Below are positions 30,101 to 45,100 of a DNA stretch of 64,000 bases, piece after piece; the first letter of the stretch is position 1; every line of letters starts with the position of its first letter. The notes under the pieces are model-generated. The model was not told the origin of the DNA. It ran no database searches and saw nothing but the letters and a program-made list of their open reading frames with translations. The translations under genes were made by a program, and so were the position numbers. This stretch comes from Sipunculus nudus (lineage: Eukaryota; Annelida; Sipuncula; Golfingiida; Sipunculidae): contig CM049308.1 of NCBI GenBank assembly GCA_026874595.1, positions 94,479,624-94,543,623 of the forward strand, in the 5' to 3' direction.

Positions 30101-33100
30101 GTAGGTGGCACCACCTGTCATAAAATCAAGAAAGTTGTCCAGGATGTATAAAACTGTAAAATTTTTGCCAGATATGTCAAACCACTGCCGAGATATGAGT
30201 GATATTATCCCATGGCAGACAAACAGACGGACGCTGTGCAAAAATGGTTTTGCATATGAGAAAGAGCTATGTGAGATCTATACACATGCAAAATATTGTC
30301 CTGATCGGTCAAACGGTTTCCGAGATATGAGCTTGGATGTCTGCAGCGTGAACGTGAATGTAGGTGGCGCCACCTGTCAAGAATCCAGAAAGCTATCCAG
30401 GATGTATATGCATGCCAATTTTCAGGTGAATTAGTCAATTCTCTGCAGAGATAAGAGTGATTTTAACTAAAGCAGACGAACAGATGGACACTGTGCAAAC
30501 ATGGTTGCAGGTGGCACCACCATTTTTTGTGTAAGTTATAAAGCTATCCAAGGGCTACATTTGTATAAAAAATTTATCCTGATCGGTCAAACGGTTCCCG
30601 AGATATGAGAGTTTATGTGTGGACACAGACGCACAAATGGACGCTGGGCAGAGAGGAAAGGTCAAAGGTCAACACAAATTGGTTAGGCACCAGTTCACAT
30701 GTGACCCTATAATTGGTGTAAGTTTTGGAAAAATCTTTCCAGTAGTCTCAGAGGAGTTCTCCAGAAAAGAACGGGCGGCGGCGGAACACCGTCAAAAACA
30801 TAGTATTTTTCGTTTTGGCGGATACAAAAATACCAGTCTGCAGAAACTAATAAAAACACTTAATGGTCAATATTCATGCAAAGAATCATGCTGATCTCTG
30901 CATTAGTTGTTCAGATACTTCAGCTTTTGTATCAAATTTTCCATTATTCTGAGGGATACTTCGGAGTCCTACAGCTTGAAGGATATGGGAAACAGAGACC
31001 TAATTTCAGGTTTCCACAGGCACTTTTCATGGGCCTTCTTGCATGACAAGAATGAAGATTCTAGGTCCAGTTGTTACAATTTGTGCCACATTAACAGATA
31101 ACAGCATCCTTAAAGGTCTAAAAAATAGAGAAAAAAATTCGATAAATTTAATAAAATATAGGTGGCACCACCAGTCTGCAGAAACAGATGAAACACTCCA
31201 TAATCAATATTCATGCAGAGAATCCTGGTGATCTCTGCTTGAGTTGTTCAGATACTTCAGCTTTTGTATCAAATTTTCCATTATTCTGAGGGATACTTCG
31301 GAGTCCTACAGCTAGAAGGATATGGGAAACAGAGACCTAATTTCAGGTTTCCACAGACACTTTTAATGGGCCTCCTTGCATGACAAGAATGAAGATTCTA
31401 GGTCAAGTTGTTATGATTTGTACCCTGTTGACAGATAACTACATCCTTAAAGATCAAAAAAGAGATATAAAAATTGTGTAAATTTGAAAAAATACAGGTG
31501 GCGCCACCAGTCTGCCGGAACTAATGGAACACCTCTTGATCAATGTGTATGCCAAAAATCATGACCATCAGTGTTGTAGTTATTGAGATGTTGCAGTTTG
31601 TTTTTATCAAATTTTCCATTATTCTAGGGGGTAATTGAGAGCCCCACAGCTCAAAGGATATGGGTAACAGAGACTTTATTTCAGGTTTCCATGGAGACTT
31701 TTCATAGGTCTCTCACTGTGTCAAGAATGAAGATTCTAGGTCCAGTCTTTATGATTTGTGCCCTGTTAACAGATGTTCACATTTTTAAAGGTCTCAAAAA
31801 TAGAGAAAACAATTCCTAAAAAATTGAAAAATACAGGTGGTGCCACCAGTCTGCAGAAACTGATGGAACATCTTATGATCAATAAGTATGCCAAAAATCA
31901 TGACCATCAGTGATGTAGTAAATGAGATATTAAAAATTTTGTATGAAATTTTTTACTATTCTGGGGGGTACTTTGAGGCCCCATAGCTCAAAGGATATGG
32001 GTAACAGAGACCTAATTTCTGATTTCCATGGAGACTTTTCATAGGTCTCTCAGTGTGTCAAGAATTAAGATTCTAGGTCCAGTCTTTACAATTTGTGCCC
32101 TGTTAACAGATGTTCACATTTTTAAAGGTCTCCAAAAAAGAGAAAACAATTCTTAAAAAATGGAAAAATACAGGTGGCGCAACCAGTCTGCAGGAACTGA
32201 TGGAAAATCTCATGATCAATATGTATGCCAAAAATCATGACCATCAGTGATGTAGTTAATGAGATATTGGAGTTTTTGTATGAAATATTTTACTATTCTG
32301 GGGGGTACTTTGGGGCCCCATAGCTCGAAGGATACGGGTAACAGAGACCTAATTTCTGGTTTCAAAGGAGATTTTTCATAGACCTCTCAGAATCCCAAGT
32401 TACAAGATTCTAGGTCCAGCTGTTACGATTTGTGCCTGGTTAACAGACAGACAGACGAACGGACGGATGCCGGACAAAGAGTAATCACTATAGCTCAGAT
32501 GACTTTCAGTCAGCTGAGCTAAAAACTGGTGCCAGGCTACATGTAACTGCTTCACACAGCTAACATACATGGTAAAATGACTCAATTCAATCTCCATAAT
32601 TCAGCCAAAACTCACTCATTTGGAACCATAAAAGACAATAATTATAAGAATTATCTAGGGGATTATTCTTGTAAAATATTAAACAAATTGGCTTCAGTGG
32701 CATCAGTTGAAAAATATTATGCAGGTTTATCACTCATATAGGAAGATACAGCAAACTGGCTAAGTTCAGCTTCCTGTAACTCAGCCAAAAAGCGCTAAAC
32801 CAAAACCATTTGAACAAACTTGAATTATCAACATCTGAGGATAATTAATGTATGAGATTTAAGAATTTGGCCCAGTGGTTTTTGGGAAAAAGATTTTTTT
32901 TGTAGCCATTGAGCTAAAATAGGCTGTTATGGCATATGACCAAATTCAACTACTCATAACTCAGCCAAAAGTAACTAAACAGAGAGCATTTGAACAAACT
33001 TTAGAAAGCACTACCCTAGGATCATTTCTGTGTGATATTAAACAATTTGGCCTTATGGTTTCAGAGAAGTTCTTCTTTGTAGCCCTCAGTATGATACAGG

Positions 33101-36100
33101 CACTGATGACCCCCGTACAAAAACGGCCAATGCAGGTGGCGCCACCAATACCTCAATTTAAGATATGACTCATGTGACCAACATTGGCATAAAATTTGGT
33201 GATGACAGCTACAGCTCTATAAAATCTAATAAATGCAGTTAGCCAAAAATTAAGCAAAATCTGAAATAGTTTTTCAAATGGCTAATTATTTGCATAAAAT
33301 TTTCATGATGCTAGCGCCTGTTGTTTTCTAGATAGCATGGGTTAACGAACAGATGCCGGACTATGGACGACGGACGCCATACGACGCCACATCATCGCAT
33401 TAGCTCATGGGTTCGCTAAATATAAACAAAACAGATAACTGAAGAATGATATACATAAATTTTGCATATATTCTACAAATATAAAAAGTCAACCTTTTTA
33501 CACAGAAATGTTAACATATATTCAAGAAATATGAAAATAAGTCACTAAACCCTAAATATAAAGATGTTTTGATACACGTAGTATTGTGTTAACACAACCT
33601 AGATACACTTAAAATGTAGAGATACTCAGAACCTAGAGGCACTCAGAATGTAGAGATACTCATTATCTCGAGACACTCAGAACCTCAAAGCCCTTACCAT
33701 TACTGTCTTTAGCCACCAGCTCCTTGGCTTTGATTATGTTCAGCTCCATGATTCCATGTCCTGCAACAAATAAGAATTCACAGTGGTAAAAGTAAATGAC
33801 AACTTAAAATAAGCTCCAGATTACTGAGGACCAGTCAGCTACAGTAAAATATTACTGAGGACCAGTCAGAAACAGTAACAGATTACTAAGGACCAGTCAG
33901 CTAAAGTAACATATTGCTGAGGACCAGTCAGCTACAGTAACAGATTGCTGAGGACCAGTCAGCTGCAGTAAAAGATAACAAAAGAGCAGACAGCTACAGA
34001 AACAGATAACTGAGAACCAGTAAGGTACAGTAACAGAATACTGAGGACCAGTCAGCTACAGTAACAGAATACCGAGGACCAGTCAGCTACAGTAACAGAA
34101 TACCAAGGACCAGTCAGCTAGTCACAGATTACTGTGGACCAGTCAGCTACAGTAACAGAATACTGAGGACCAGTCAGCTAGTCACAGATTACTGTGGACC
34201 AGTCAGCTACAGTAAGAGAATACTTTAAGGACCAGTCAGCTACAGTCACAGATTACTGAGGACCAGTCAGCTACAGTAACAGATTACTGAGGACCAGTCA
34301 GCTACAGTAACAGATTACTAAAGACCAGTCAGCTACAGTAACAGATTCTGAGGATCAGTCAGCTACAGTAACAGATTACTAAAGACCAGTCAGCTACAGT
34401 CACTGATTACTGAGGAGCAGTCAGCTACAGGTGCAGATTACTGAGCGTCAGACAGCTACAGTCACAGATAAGTGAGGACCAGTCAGCTACAGAAACAGAT
34501 AACTGAGGACCAGTCAGCTACAGTAACAGATTACAGAGGACCAGTCAGCTACAGTAACAGATTACTGAGGACCAGTCAGCTACAGTCACAGATTACTAAA
34601 GACCAGTCAGCTACAGTCACAGATTACTGAGGACCAGTCAGCTACAGTACCAGATTGCTGAGGATCAGTCAGCTACAGTACCAGATTACTAAAGACCAGT
34701 CAGCTACAGTAACAGATTACTAAAGACCAGTCAGCTACAGTAACAGATTGCTGAGGACCAGTCAGCTACAGTAACAGATAACTGAGGACCAGTCAGCTAC
34801 AGTAACAGATTACTGAGCATTAGACAGCTACAGTCACAGATAAGTGAGGACCAGTCAGCTACAGAAACAGATAACTGAGGACCAGTCAGCTACAGTAACA
34901 GATTACAGAGGACCAGTCAGCTACAGTCACAGATAACTGAGGACCAGTCAGCTACAGTCACAGATTTCTGAAGACCAGTCAGCTACAGTAACAGATTACT
35001 GAGGACCAGTAAGCTACAGTACCAGATTACTGAGGATCAGTCAGCTACAGTCACAGATTACTTAAGACCAGTCAGCTACAGTAACAGATTACTAAGGACC
35101 AGTCAGCTACAGTAACAGATTGCTGAGGACCAGTCAGCTACAGTAACAGATTGCTGAGGACCAGTCAGCTGCAGTCACAGATTACTAAAGACCAGTCAGC
35201 TACAGTAACAGATTACTAAGGACCAGTCAGCTACAGTAACAGATTACTAAAGACCAGTCAGCTACAGTAACAGATTACTAAAGACCAGTCAGTTACAGTA
35301 CCAGATTGCTGAGGACCAGTCAGCTACAGTAGCAGATAACTGAGGATCAGACAGCTACAGTCACAGACTAGTGAGGACCATTCAGCTACAGAAACAGATT
35401 ACTGAGGATCAGTCAGCTACAGTAACAGATTACAGAGGACCAGTCAGCTACAGTCACAGATTACTGAGAAGTAGTCAGCTACAGAAACTGATTACTGAGG
35501 ACCAGTAAGCTACAGTAACAGATTACAGAGGACCAGTCAGCTACAGTAGCAGATAACTAAGGATCAGTCAGCTACAGTAACAGATTACTGAGGACCAGTC
35601 AGCTACAGTACCAGATTGCTGAGGATCAGTCAGCTACAGTACCAGATTACTAAAGACCAGTCAGCTACAGTACCAGATTGCTGAGGATCGGTCAGCTACA
35701 GTAACAGATTACTAAAGACCAGTCAGCTACAGTACCAGATTGCTGAGGATCAGTCAGCTACAGTAACAGATTACTAAAGACCAGTCAGCTACAGTACCAG
35801 ATTGCTGAGGATCAGTCAGCTACAGTAACAGATTACTAAAGACCAGTCAGCTACAGTAACAGATTACTAAAGACCAGTCAGCTACAGTCACTGATTACTG
35901 AGGAGCAGTCAGCTCTAGTTGCAGATTACTGAGCATCAGACAGCTACAGTCACAGATTACTGTGGAGCAGTTAGCTACAGTAACAGATTACTGTGGAGCA
36001 GTCAGCTACAGTAACTGACTACTGAGGAGCAGTAGTCCACTGAAGGAATTGACTAGTGAGGACCAGTCCGGGTCAGTGACTAATCACTGAGGATCATCAG

Positions 36101-39100
36101 CTGCAGCAACTGAAAAACTTCTTTCCATCAGGTACATTCAGGATTCCTGACAGATTCCTCTACAATCCCTGTCAACAGAATAATCTATAAACATTGAATA
36201 GTAGCTACATGACTGCAACACATTGAAACAGTCTTCAATTCCGGACTCTAGTCTCATTTGATATGACTGAGAACATGCTGACTGTCTATGACTACAATCT
36301 GTTAATGCACCATGTTGATGATCTGCAAATGAACTGTGTTGTTTATCTATGACTGTACTATGTTGTTTATCTGTGACCGTACTGTGTTGATGACCTGTGA
36401 CTTAACTGTGTTGATATCCTGAAACTGTACTGTGTTGATAACCTGTGACTGTACTGTGTTGATATTCTGTGACTGTACTGTGTTGATAACCTGTGACTGT
36501 TCTGTGTTGATATTCTGTGACTGTACTGTGTTGATAACCTGTGACTGTACTGTGTTGATATTCTGTGACTGTACTGTGTTGATAACCTGTGAATGTACTG
36601 TATTGATAATCTGTGGATGTACTGTGTTGATGACCTGTGACTTAACTGTGTTGATAACCTGAAACTGTACTGTGTTGATAACCTGTGACTGTACCGTGTT
36701 GATAACCTATGACTGTACTGTGTTGATAACCTGTGACTGTACTGTATTGATAATCTGTGGCTGTACTGTTTTGATGACCTGTGACTGTACTGTGTTGACA
36801 CTCTGTGACTGCACTGTGTTGATAACCTGTGCCTGTACTGTGTTTACAACCAGTGACTGTACTGTGTTGATAACCTGAGACTGCACTGTGTTGACAACCA
36901 GTGACTGAACTATGTTGATAACCTGTGACTGAATTGTGTTGTTTACCTATGAATGTACAGTGTTGTTTATATGTGACTGTACTGTGTTGATGACCTGTGA
37001 CTTTACTGTGTTGATAACCTGACACTGTACTGTCTTGATAACCTGTGACCGTACTGTGTTGATAACCTGTAACTCTACTGTGTTGATAACCTGTCACTCT
37101 ACTGTATTGATAATCTGTGGCTGTACTGTTTTGATGACCTGTGACTGTACTGTGTTGACACTCTGTGACTGCACTGTGTTGATAATCTGTGCCTGTACTG
37201 TGTTTACAACCAGTGACTGTACTGTGTTTACAACCAGTGACTGTATTGTGTTGACAACCAGTGACTGTACTGTGTTGATAACCTGTGACTGTAATGTGTT
37301 GACAACCAGTGACTGTACTGTGTTGATAACCTGTGACTGCACTAAGACTGTACTTACCTAGTGACATGATGTCCTATATTCTTACTTTACCATAAATGAC
37401 TACTTGTCTCCTATACATGTACTTACTTTAACATAACTGTACCAATCCAGTGATATGTCTCCTATACATGTCCTTACTTTACCATGACTGTACTCGCCCA
37501 GTGAAATGATGTCTCCTATGTATGTACTTACTTTACCATGACTGTACTCGCCCAGTGATATGATGTCTCCTATATATGCACTTACTTTACCATGACTGTA
37601 CTCGCCCAGTGATATGATGTCTCCTATATATGTACTTACTTTAATATAACTGTACCAATCTAGTGATATGTCTCCTATACATGTCCTTACTTTACCATGA
37701 CTGTACTCGCCCAGTGAAATGATGTCTCCTATGTATGTACTTACTTTACCATGACTGTACTCGCCCAGTGATATGATGTCTCCTTTATATGTACTTACTT
37801 TACCATGACTGTACTCATTAAGTGATATGAATCCTATACATGTACTTACTTTACCATGACTGTACACATCCAGTGATATGTCTCCTATACATGTACTTAC
37901 TTGACTATGACTGTACACATCCAGTGATATGATGTCTCCTATGTATGTACTTACCTTACCATGACTGTACTCGCCCAGTGATATGATGTCTCCTATATAT
38001 GTACTTACTTTACCATGACTGTACTCGCCCAGTGATATGATGTCTCCTTTACATGTCCTTACTTTACCATGACTGTACTCGCCCAGTGATATGATGTCTC
38101 CTTTACATGTCCTTACTTTACCATGACTGTACTCTCCCAGTGATATGATGTCTCCTTTACATGTCCTTACTTTACCATGACTGTACTCGCCCAGTGATAT
38201 GATGTCTCCTATATATGTACTTACTTTACCATGACTGTACTCGCCCAGTGATATGATGTCTCCTATATATGTACTTACTTTACCATGACTGTACTCGCCC
38301 AGTGATATGATGTCTCCTATATATGTACTTACTTTACCATGACTGTACTCGCCCAGTGATATGATGTCTCCTATATATGTACTTACTTTAATATAACTGT
38401 ACCAATCTAGTGATATGTCTCCTATACATGTCCTTACTTTACCATGACTGTACTCGCCCAGTGAAATGATGTCTCCTATGTATGTACTTACTTTACCATG
38501 ACTGTACTCGCCCAGTGATATGATGTCTCCTTTACATGTCCTTACTTTACCATGACTGTACTCACCCAGTGATATGATGTCTCCTTTACATGTCCTTACT
38601 TTACCATGACTGTACTCGCCCAGTGATATGATGTCTCCTTTACATGTCCTTACTTTACCATGACTGTACTTGCCCAGTGATATGATGTCTCCTATATATG
38701 TACTTACTTTACCATGACTGTACTCGCCCAGTGATATGATGTCTCCTATATATGTACTTACTTTACCATGACTGTACTCGCCCAGTGATATGATGTCTCC
38801 TATATATGTACTTACTTTACCATGACTGTACTCGCCCAGTGATATGATGTCTCCTATATATGTACTTACTTTAATATAACTGTACCAATCTAGTGATATG
38901 TCTCCTATACATGTCCTTACTTTACCATGACTGTACTCGCCCAGTGAAATGATGTCTCCTATGTATGTACTTACTTTACCATGACTGTACTCCCCCAGTG
39001 ATATGATGTCTCCTTTATATGTACTTACTTTACTATGACTGTACTCATTAAGTGATATGAATCCTATACATGTACTTACTTTACCATGACTGTACACATC

Positions 39101-42100
39101 CAGTGATATGTCTCCTATACATGTACTTACTTGACTATGACTGTACACATCCAGTGATATGATGTCTCCTATATATGTACTTACTTTACCATGACTGTAC
39201 TGGCACAGTGATATGATGTCTCCTATATATGTACTTACTTTACCATGACTGTTCTCGCCCAGTGATATGATGTCTCCTATATATGTACTTACTTTAATAT
39301 AACTGTACCAATCTAGTGATATGTCTCCTATACATGTCCTTACTTTACCATGACTGTTCTCGCCCAGTGATATGATGTCTCCTATATATGTACTTACTTT
39401 AATATAACTGTACCAATCTAGTGATATGTCTCCTATACATGTCCTTACTTTACCATGACTGTACTCGCCCAGTGAAATGATGTCTCCTATACATGTCCTT
39501 ACTTTACAATGACTGTACACATCCAGTGATATGTCTCCTATACATGTACTTACTTTAATATAACTGTACCAATCTAGTGATATGTCTCCTATACATGTAC
39601 TTACTTTACCATGACTGTTCTGGCCCAGTGATATGATGTCTCCTATACATGTCCTTACTTTTCCATGACTGTACACATCCAGTGATATGTCTCCTATACA
39701 TGTACTTACTTTACCATGACTGTTCTGGCCCAGTGATATGATGTCTCCTATACATGTCCTTACTTTACCATGACTGTACACATCCAGTGATATGTCTCCT
39801 ATACATGTACTTACTTTACCATGACTGTTCTGGCCCAGTGATATGATGTCTCCTATACATGTCCTTACTTTACCATGACTGTACACATCCAGTGATATGT
39901 CTCCTATACATGTCCTTACTTTACAATGACTGTACACATCCGGTGATATGATGTCTCCTATACATGTACTTACTTTACCATGACTGTTCTCGCCCAGTGA
40001 TATGATGTCTCCTATACATGTACTTACTTTACCATGACTGTACTCTCCCAGTGATATGATGTCTCCTATATATGTACTTACTTTAATATAACTGTACCAA
40101 TCTAGTGATATGTCTCCTATACATGTACTTACTTTACCATGACTGTACTCGCCCAGTGATATGATGTCTCCTACATATGTACTTACTTTACCATGACTGT
40201 ACTCGCCCAGTGATATGTCTCCTATACATGTACTTACTTGACTATGACTGTACACATCCAGTGATATGTCTTCTATACATGTCCTTACTTTACCATGACT
40301 GTACACATCCAGTGATATGTCTCCTATACATGTACTTACTTTACCATGACTGTTCTGGCCCAGTGATATGATGTCTCCTATACATGTCCTTACTTTACCA
40401 TGACTGTACACATCCAGTGATATGTCTCCTATACATGTACTCACTTTACTATGACTGTACTCACCCAGTGATATGATGTCTCCTATACTGGCCTGGGAGC
40501 TGAGGGACTTCTTGATTGGTTTCATCTGTAGTCAGATAATGACAGCAAATAAACAAAGTTTCTGGTGAACATGGAGAACACCGAGTCAGAACTTAATGGT
40601 TACAGAGACAACAAGGACAGAAGATTAAATATTAGTAAAACCTGAAGAAACTAGTTAGATAACTGAGGGTCAGTAAGCATTCTGAAAGAATAGATTAAAA
40701 ATAAATGTGTATTATTCTGCTCAAGATTAACTAACAATTCTAAGTTCTTAGTTACTTTTTTCTGTTATTCTCTGTATGAAAGACATCATTAGATGTTAAA
40801 GTTAACAGTAATACTACTGTAACACTAAAATGTACAGGTGACTGGTAGTTAGTTACTGTGGTATACTAACCGGAAAGATTAATTAATCAATAATTGCAAG
40901 GAAAGCTTCAGTACTGCATTAAGCAATTCAGTTTAACACTTTTCCTTTAGGTGACAGGTCATTTTAACAACTAGGTGTAAATTAACAACATGTCACTAAC
41001 TTTGCCAGGAAACATTATTTGTCTAAAACATCACTTACAATAAATAATAGTGCCAGCTACCTGTTACTGGCATGAAAGTCATTTATAGATAATGTAGAAT
41101 GATAGATATCTACTTATTTCTATATACACAAACTACAGTAGAGATGAGGTGAGTAGGCATGGAGTAATAGGGTGAATGGACAGTTAGTGACAGGAGCAAA
41201 GTGACCTGAACCTCATCACCTATGTGATGTCCATACCACTGTTAGTGTGTGAAGCAGATATATTGACATAAACTAACCACCAGCCATTAGTTATAGAGGT
41301 TTATACTATTACGCAAAACAAATTTGAAACCATGAAGTTTGAGAGAGACACCCTTGTGATATTTTCTTCATTGTTAACATAATTTCCACAAAGAACAAAA
41401 CATAAATAATCCCCAAGCTTAAGAACACATGTTTAATGCATCAATACTGGTCAGTTAGTTTTGTTTGTTTTTCAACACCCATAAAATGGTTATGCAAAGG
41501 GATCTGTTTTCTTAAGAAAGTTTATACTGTATATAGCATTCTGCATTTTGTTTCTTATATAAAGTGATAAACAAAAATACTGAGGTTCCCAATTACTGCA
41601 GGTATACACTGTATATTAAGTAACATGTCAGCACATCAAGACTTGCCTTCTGTTTGCCGTTTTAGTGTGATAATAGTTTCATGATGAAATTGCAATAATT
41701 TACCCTATGCGACTATTTTTAGGTATGTCATATTGCTTTCTTTTGAGAAGGATGAGAGTAATCATGTGTAAGAATAAGTTATTATGAATTTTCAAGGACA
41801 CCGGTTTTTATATGCATGATGCTAGGTTTTTATACCCATGATGCTAGATAAGACACATAAGTCTTGAACTGTTATTTAGACATAACAGCAAATATTTCAG
41901 GTTATAAAGACATTTTGTCTTTCCAGTTGCTGGCAGGGTTTGAAGATCTCTCACCTCAAGAGTCAAACACCTTAACCACTACCCTTCCTCCTAACTCCAC
42001 CCTCCATTCCTCCTGCAGAGTTCTATGTCAAGAATCTGATTCTATATTTTAATTAGACCTCATTAGAAATAATCTGCTGTTGAATTATACAAGTGACTTT

Positions 42101-45100
42101 TAGCATATGTCTGAAGATACAGTCATGATAAATTTTACAGATGGTAACAGCATGGTGATGGTTCCAATTAACAGACTACTTGAATAACACAAATCACTGA
42201 TGATAAACCGGTCACAATGCTGGTCAGGAATGTCATACTCAAGGATTAAGGTGAGTGTGAGGTACAGGTGAATTACTTTGGCTAATTAAAGGTAGGATCA
42301 TGGGTGACTAAACTGGGTGTTATTACATGTGGGGAAAAAAGGGGGAACATTTTACTGATTAAACATTTTATTCAATTGAATCTGCATCAAATTTGTTTAC
42401 AGACTATTATGTATTTGGCACTGTTTATTACAGAGGGATAATATCATCTCATTTATGTTAATAATTTTAAGGAGAATGTGAATTATTTAGACAAACTACT
42501 TTGTCTACATTTCTTTAGTATGATACTAAATATTGCACATAGTAAACATCTTCAGGTTAAAATCTGTAACACTCGGCTGAAGTACTGGGGATTACAAAAC
42601 ATGCAATGTCAGAGGTAGAGCATGAAAATATTAACAATCAAGGTGTACTTGAAAGGAAACATGTTCTGTGTTAAAGATATGAAACCACTCAGTGTGTCAA
42701 GCCTTTCACAGACAGGGAGAATCTACACTAAGTACTTCAGTCTATTCTGACAGGAACTGGAAACAAGTCAATCATTACAAAAATAGTTACACATAAATGA
42801 TTTTAAGAGGATGGGGGGGGGGGGAGACGCAACAATTTTGAATTTGATAATCCTCAGTTATTTTTTTTTATCAGTTTCTAACTGGTTGGTAACAAAATTT
42901 AATATTTACTTCACAATCATATGAAATACAAATTCATTAACTTTAACTCTTGAATCGCTTATTTCATCTGATAACAATGGCTCTGCAGCTTGTTTCAGTA
43001 TGTGAAAGCCGTGACACAGTGAGTGCTACGTGTACCACATGCAACCCGCCCAGGGTGAGTGATGACGTTGATGACTTACTTGTCCATCTACTAACACATA
43101 CTCCTCCTCGTCACTCTGCATGCGATCAAATCATCATCACAAAACATCAGGGCACACACAGAAACACAGTCACAAATAACAAGACAGTCATCCCATTAAA
43201 AAATAGATGCATCACTATTTTACAGTAACAGCAATTATGATTCATGTATAGAACAGTAGTAACACATATTTAAGTCAGAGCAGAGCTGATAAAAAACAAG
43301 GGGCCCATGGTTCACATCGCTCAGCTGAATTCTGGAAAATTTTAGCAAATGCAAAATATACTTATTTCCTTTGGTTTTTCGTATATAAAAGCACTTGAAA
43401 AGCTAGGAGGAAATGGCACTGCTAAAATGAAGCCCTGTAAATAATAGGATAATGGACATGAGCCAAAGTATAATAATAAACATTAATTTTATAACTGAAA
43501 TAAAATGCTGCAAAAAAATTCAACTGAGCATAAACAAAATTTAATAAGCTTGTTTAAACAAATCAGTAATGTATAAATAGCATTTGCATTGTGTAATAAA
43601 TGAAACGTGTCCTGAAACTATTTAATGAAGCATTAAGCAAACAATGGGCCTAAGAGTTATATGAAAAGATACATTTCATAAAAAAAAATGTTTCAATGTA
43701 ATTAAGTTTTCAATAATTAAATATATGACCATATGAGCTAAAAAGTTATCCCTCAAAAGTTTGCCCCATATTCCCGATTAACTAAGTTTAACAGTGTTAT
43801 TCATATTAATGCCGAGCCAACTTTAAGAGATATGAAAGAAATGCTACAAAGTATTTATATGTTATTAAATCTTAAAACATGTCAATAAGCACTTACATTA
43901 GATCCTAATATATTATCACATTTGAATATTAGGATTCAAATCCTGATTATTACTAAAAATTCAAAATTGTTCAAGTCTAAAAAAAAGGAATTTTACACTG
44001 AAATTATAAGATTCATGTTGTTTGTTAGTCCTGTGTATTGAAGGGGTGGGTGGGGGAGGAGTCTCTGCCGTTACTGCTGGTTGCTGAAAATAATGTGAAA
44101 TTATAAGATTCATCTTGTTTATTGTACAGGTATGTTAATAAAATAGGGTAGAGGGATGGAGGGAGGGAGAGAGAGAGGGAGGGAGAGAGTGAGAGAAAGG
44201 CTCTCTGTGGTTATTACTGCAGACAGCCTGACCAAATTCACCTAGACAGAGAGAGCTGGCCAGGATTGAAGCAATTACATAACAGCCTGGGGAGCTGAAG
44301 GATAGCTCTAGCACACTGCATACTACTGATCTGGGCTGGCTTGATGTAACAATACTTGACAAGGTGCTTGAAAACTTGAATAAAATCTACAGCTATTGAT
44401 CAATTGGTTTCAAATTTCAGATTATTACAGATTAAATCCTTGTGTACAAGCTGTGAATATTAAATCAACAGTGCTTACTGGAAGAAAATGTGCCATGGTC
44501 AAATTTGGGCAAAATTCAAGGTACTTATATTTCATTTATGTTAATAACTTACAAAAGTTTACAAAATTTTGATCTAATTTCTGGTATACAATTAAAACCA
44601 AGTCCAATATACTTTTATGTTTGAATTAAACTCTCTTGTTTAAAATTATCATTTAATATGATTAAAAATATTTACTGAGATTTGACAAAGTGCATTATGT
44701 TTTGGCGCATAACAAAATACTGACCTAATTTCTGGTATATAGACAAATATATTGAGGAATGGTTACATTCAATTTGATCAATATCAGATCAGTGGTTTTA
44801 AAAGTATGCAGTCTTGGAAAGTAACAAAGGGTTTTTAATGGAAAATTGAGGTTCTTCCTTAATATCTTAAAGGAAGAAAGTCGTAGTGACCAAATTTTTG
44901 GTATGGTAGGATTATACTGGGGGCATCTAACTGTATGCCGAATTTCCAATTTGTAGGTCAAACAGTTTCAAAATGTGCCCTGTTAAAGGATGGATGGTCG
45001 GATGGCAAGACGGCCGGACAACAGACCATAGCTAAAGCTTAGATGACTTATAGTCAGCTGAGCTATAAACCAGTAAAACATGCATGATTTATGTTGTAGT

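Noticed and set aside
37400..40525. A 1041-codon protein as a stand-alone gene
   Set aside because: Only the first 20 codons are exon 10; the rest is the 51/54 bp array behind a good donor that joins in phase to exon 11. Kept as a finding, not a gene.
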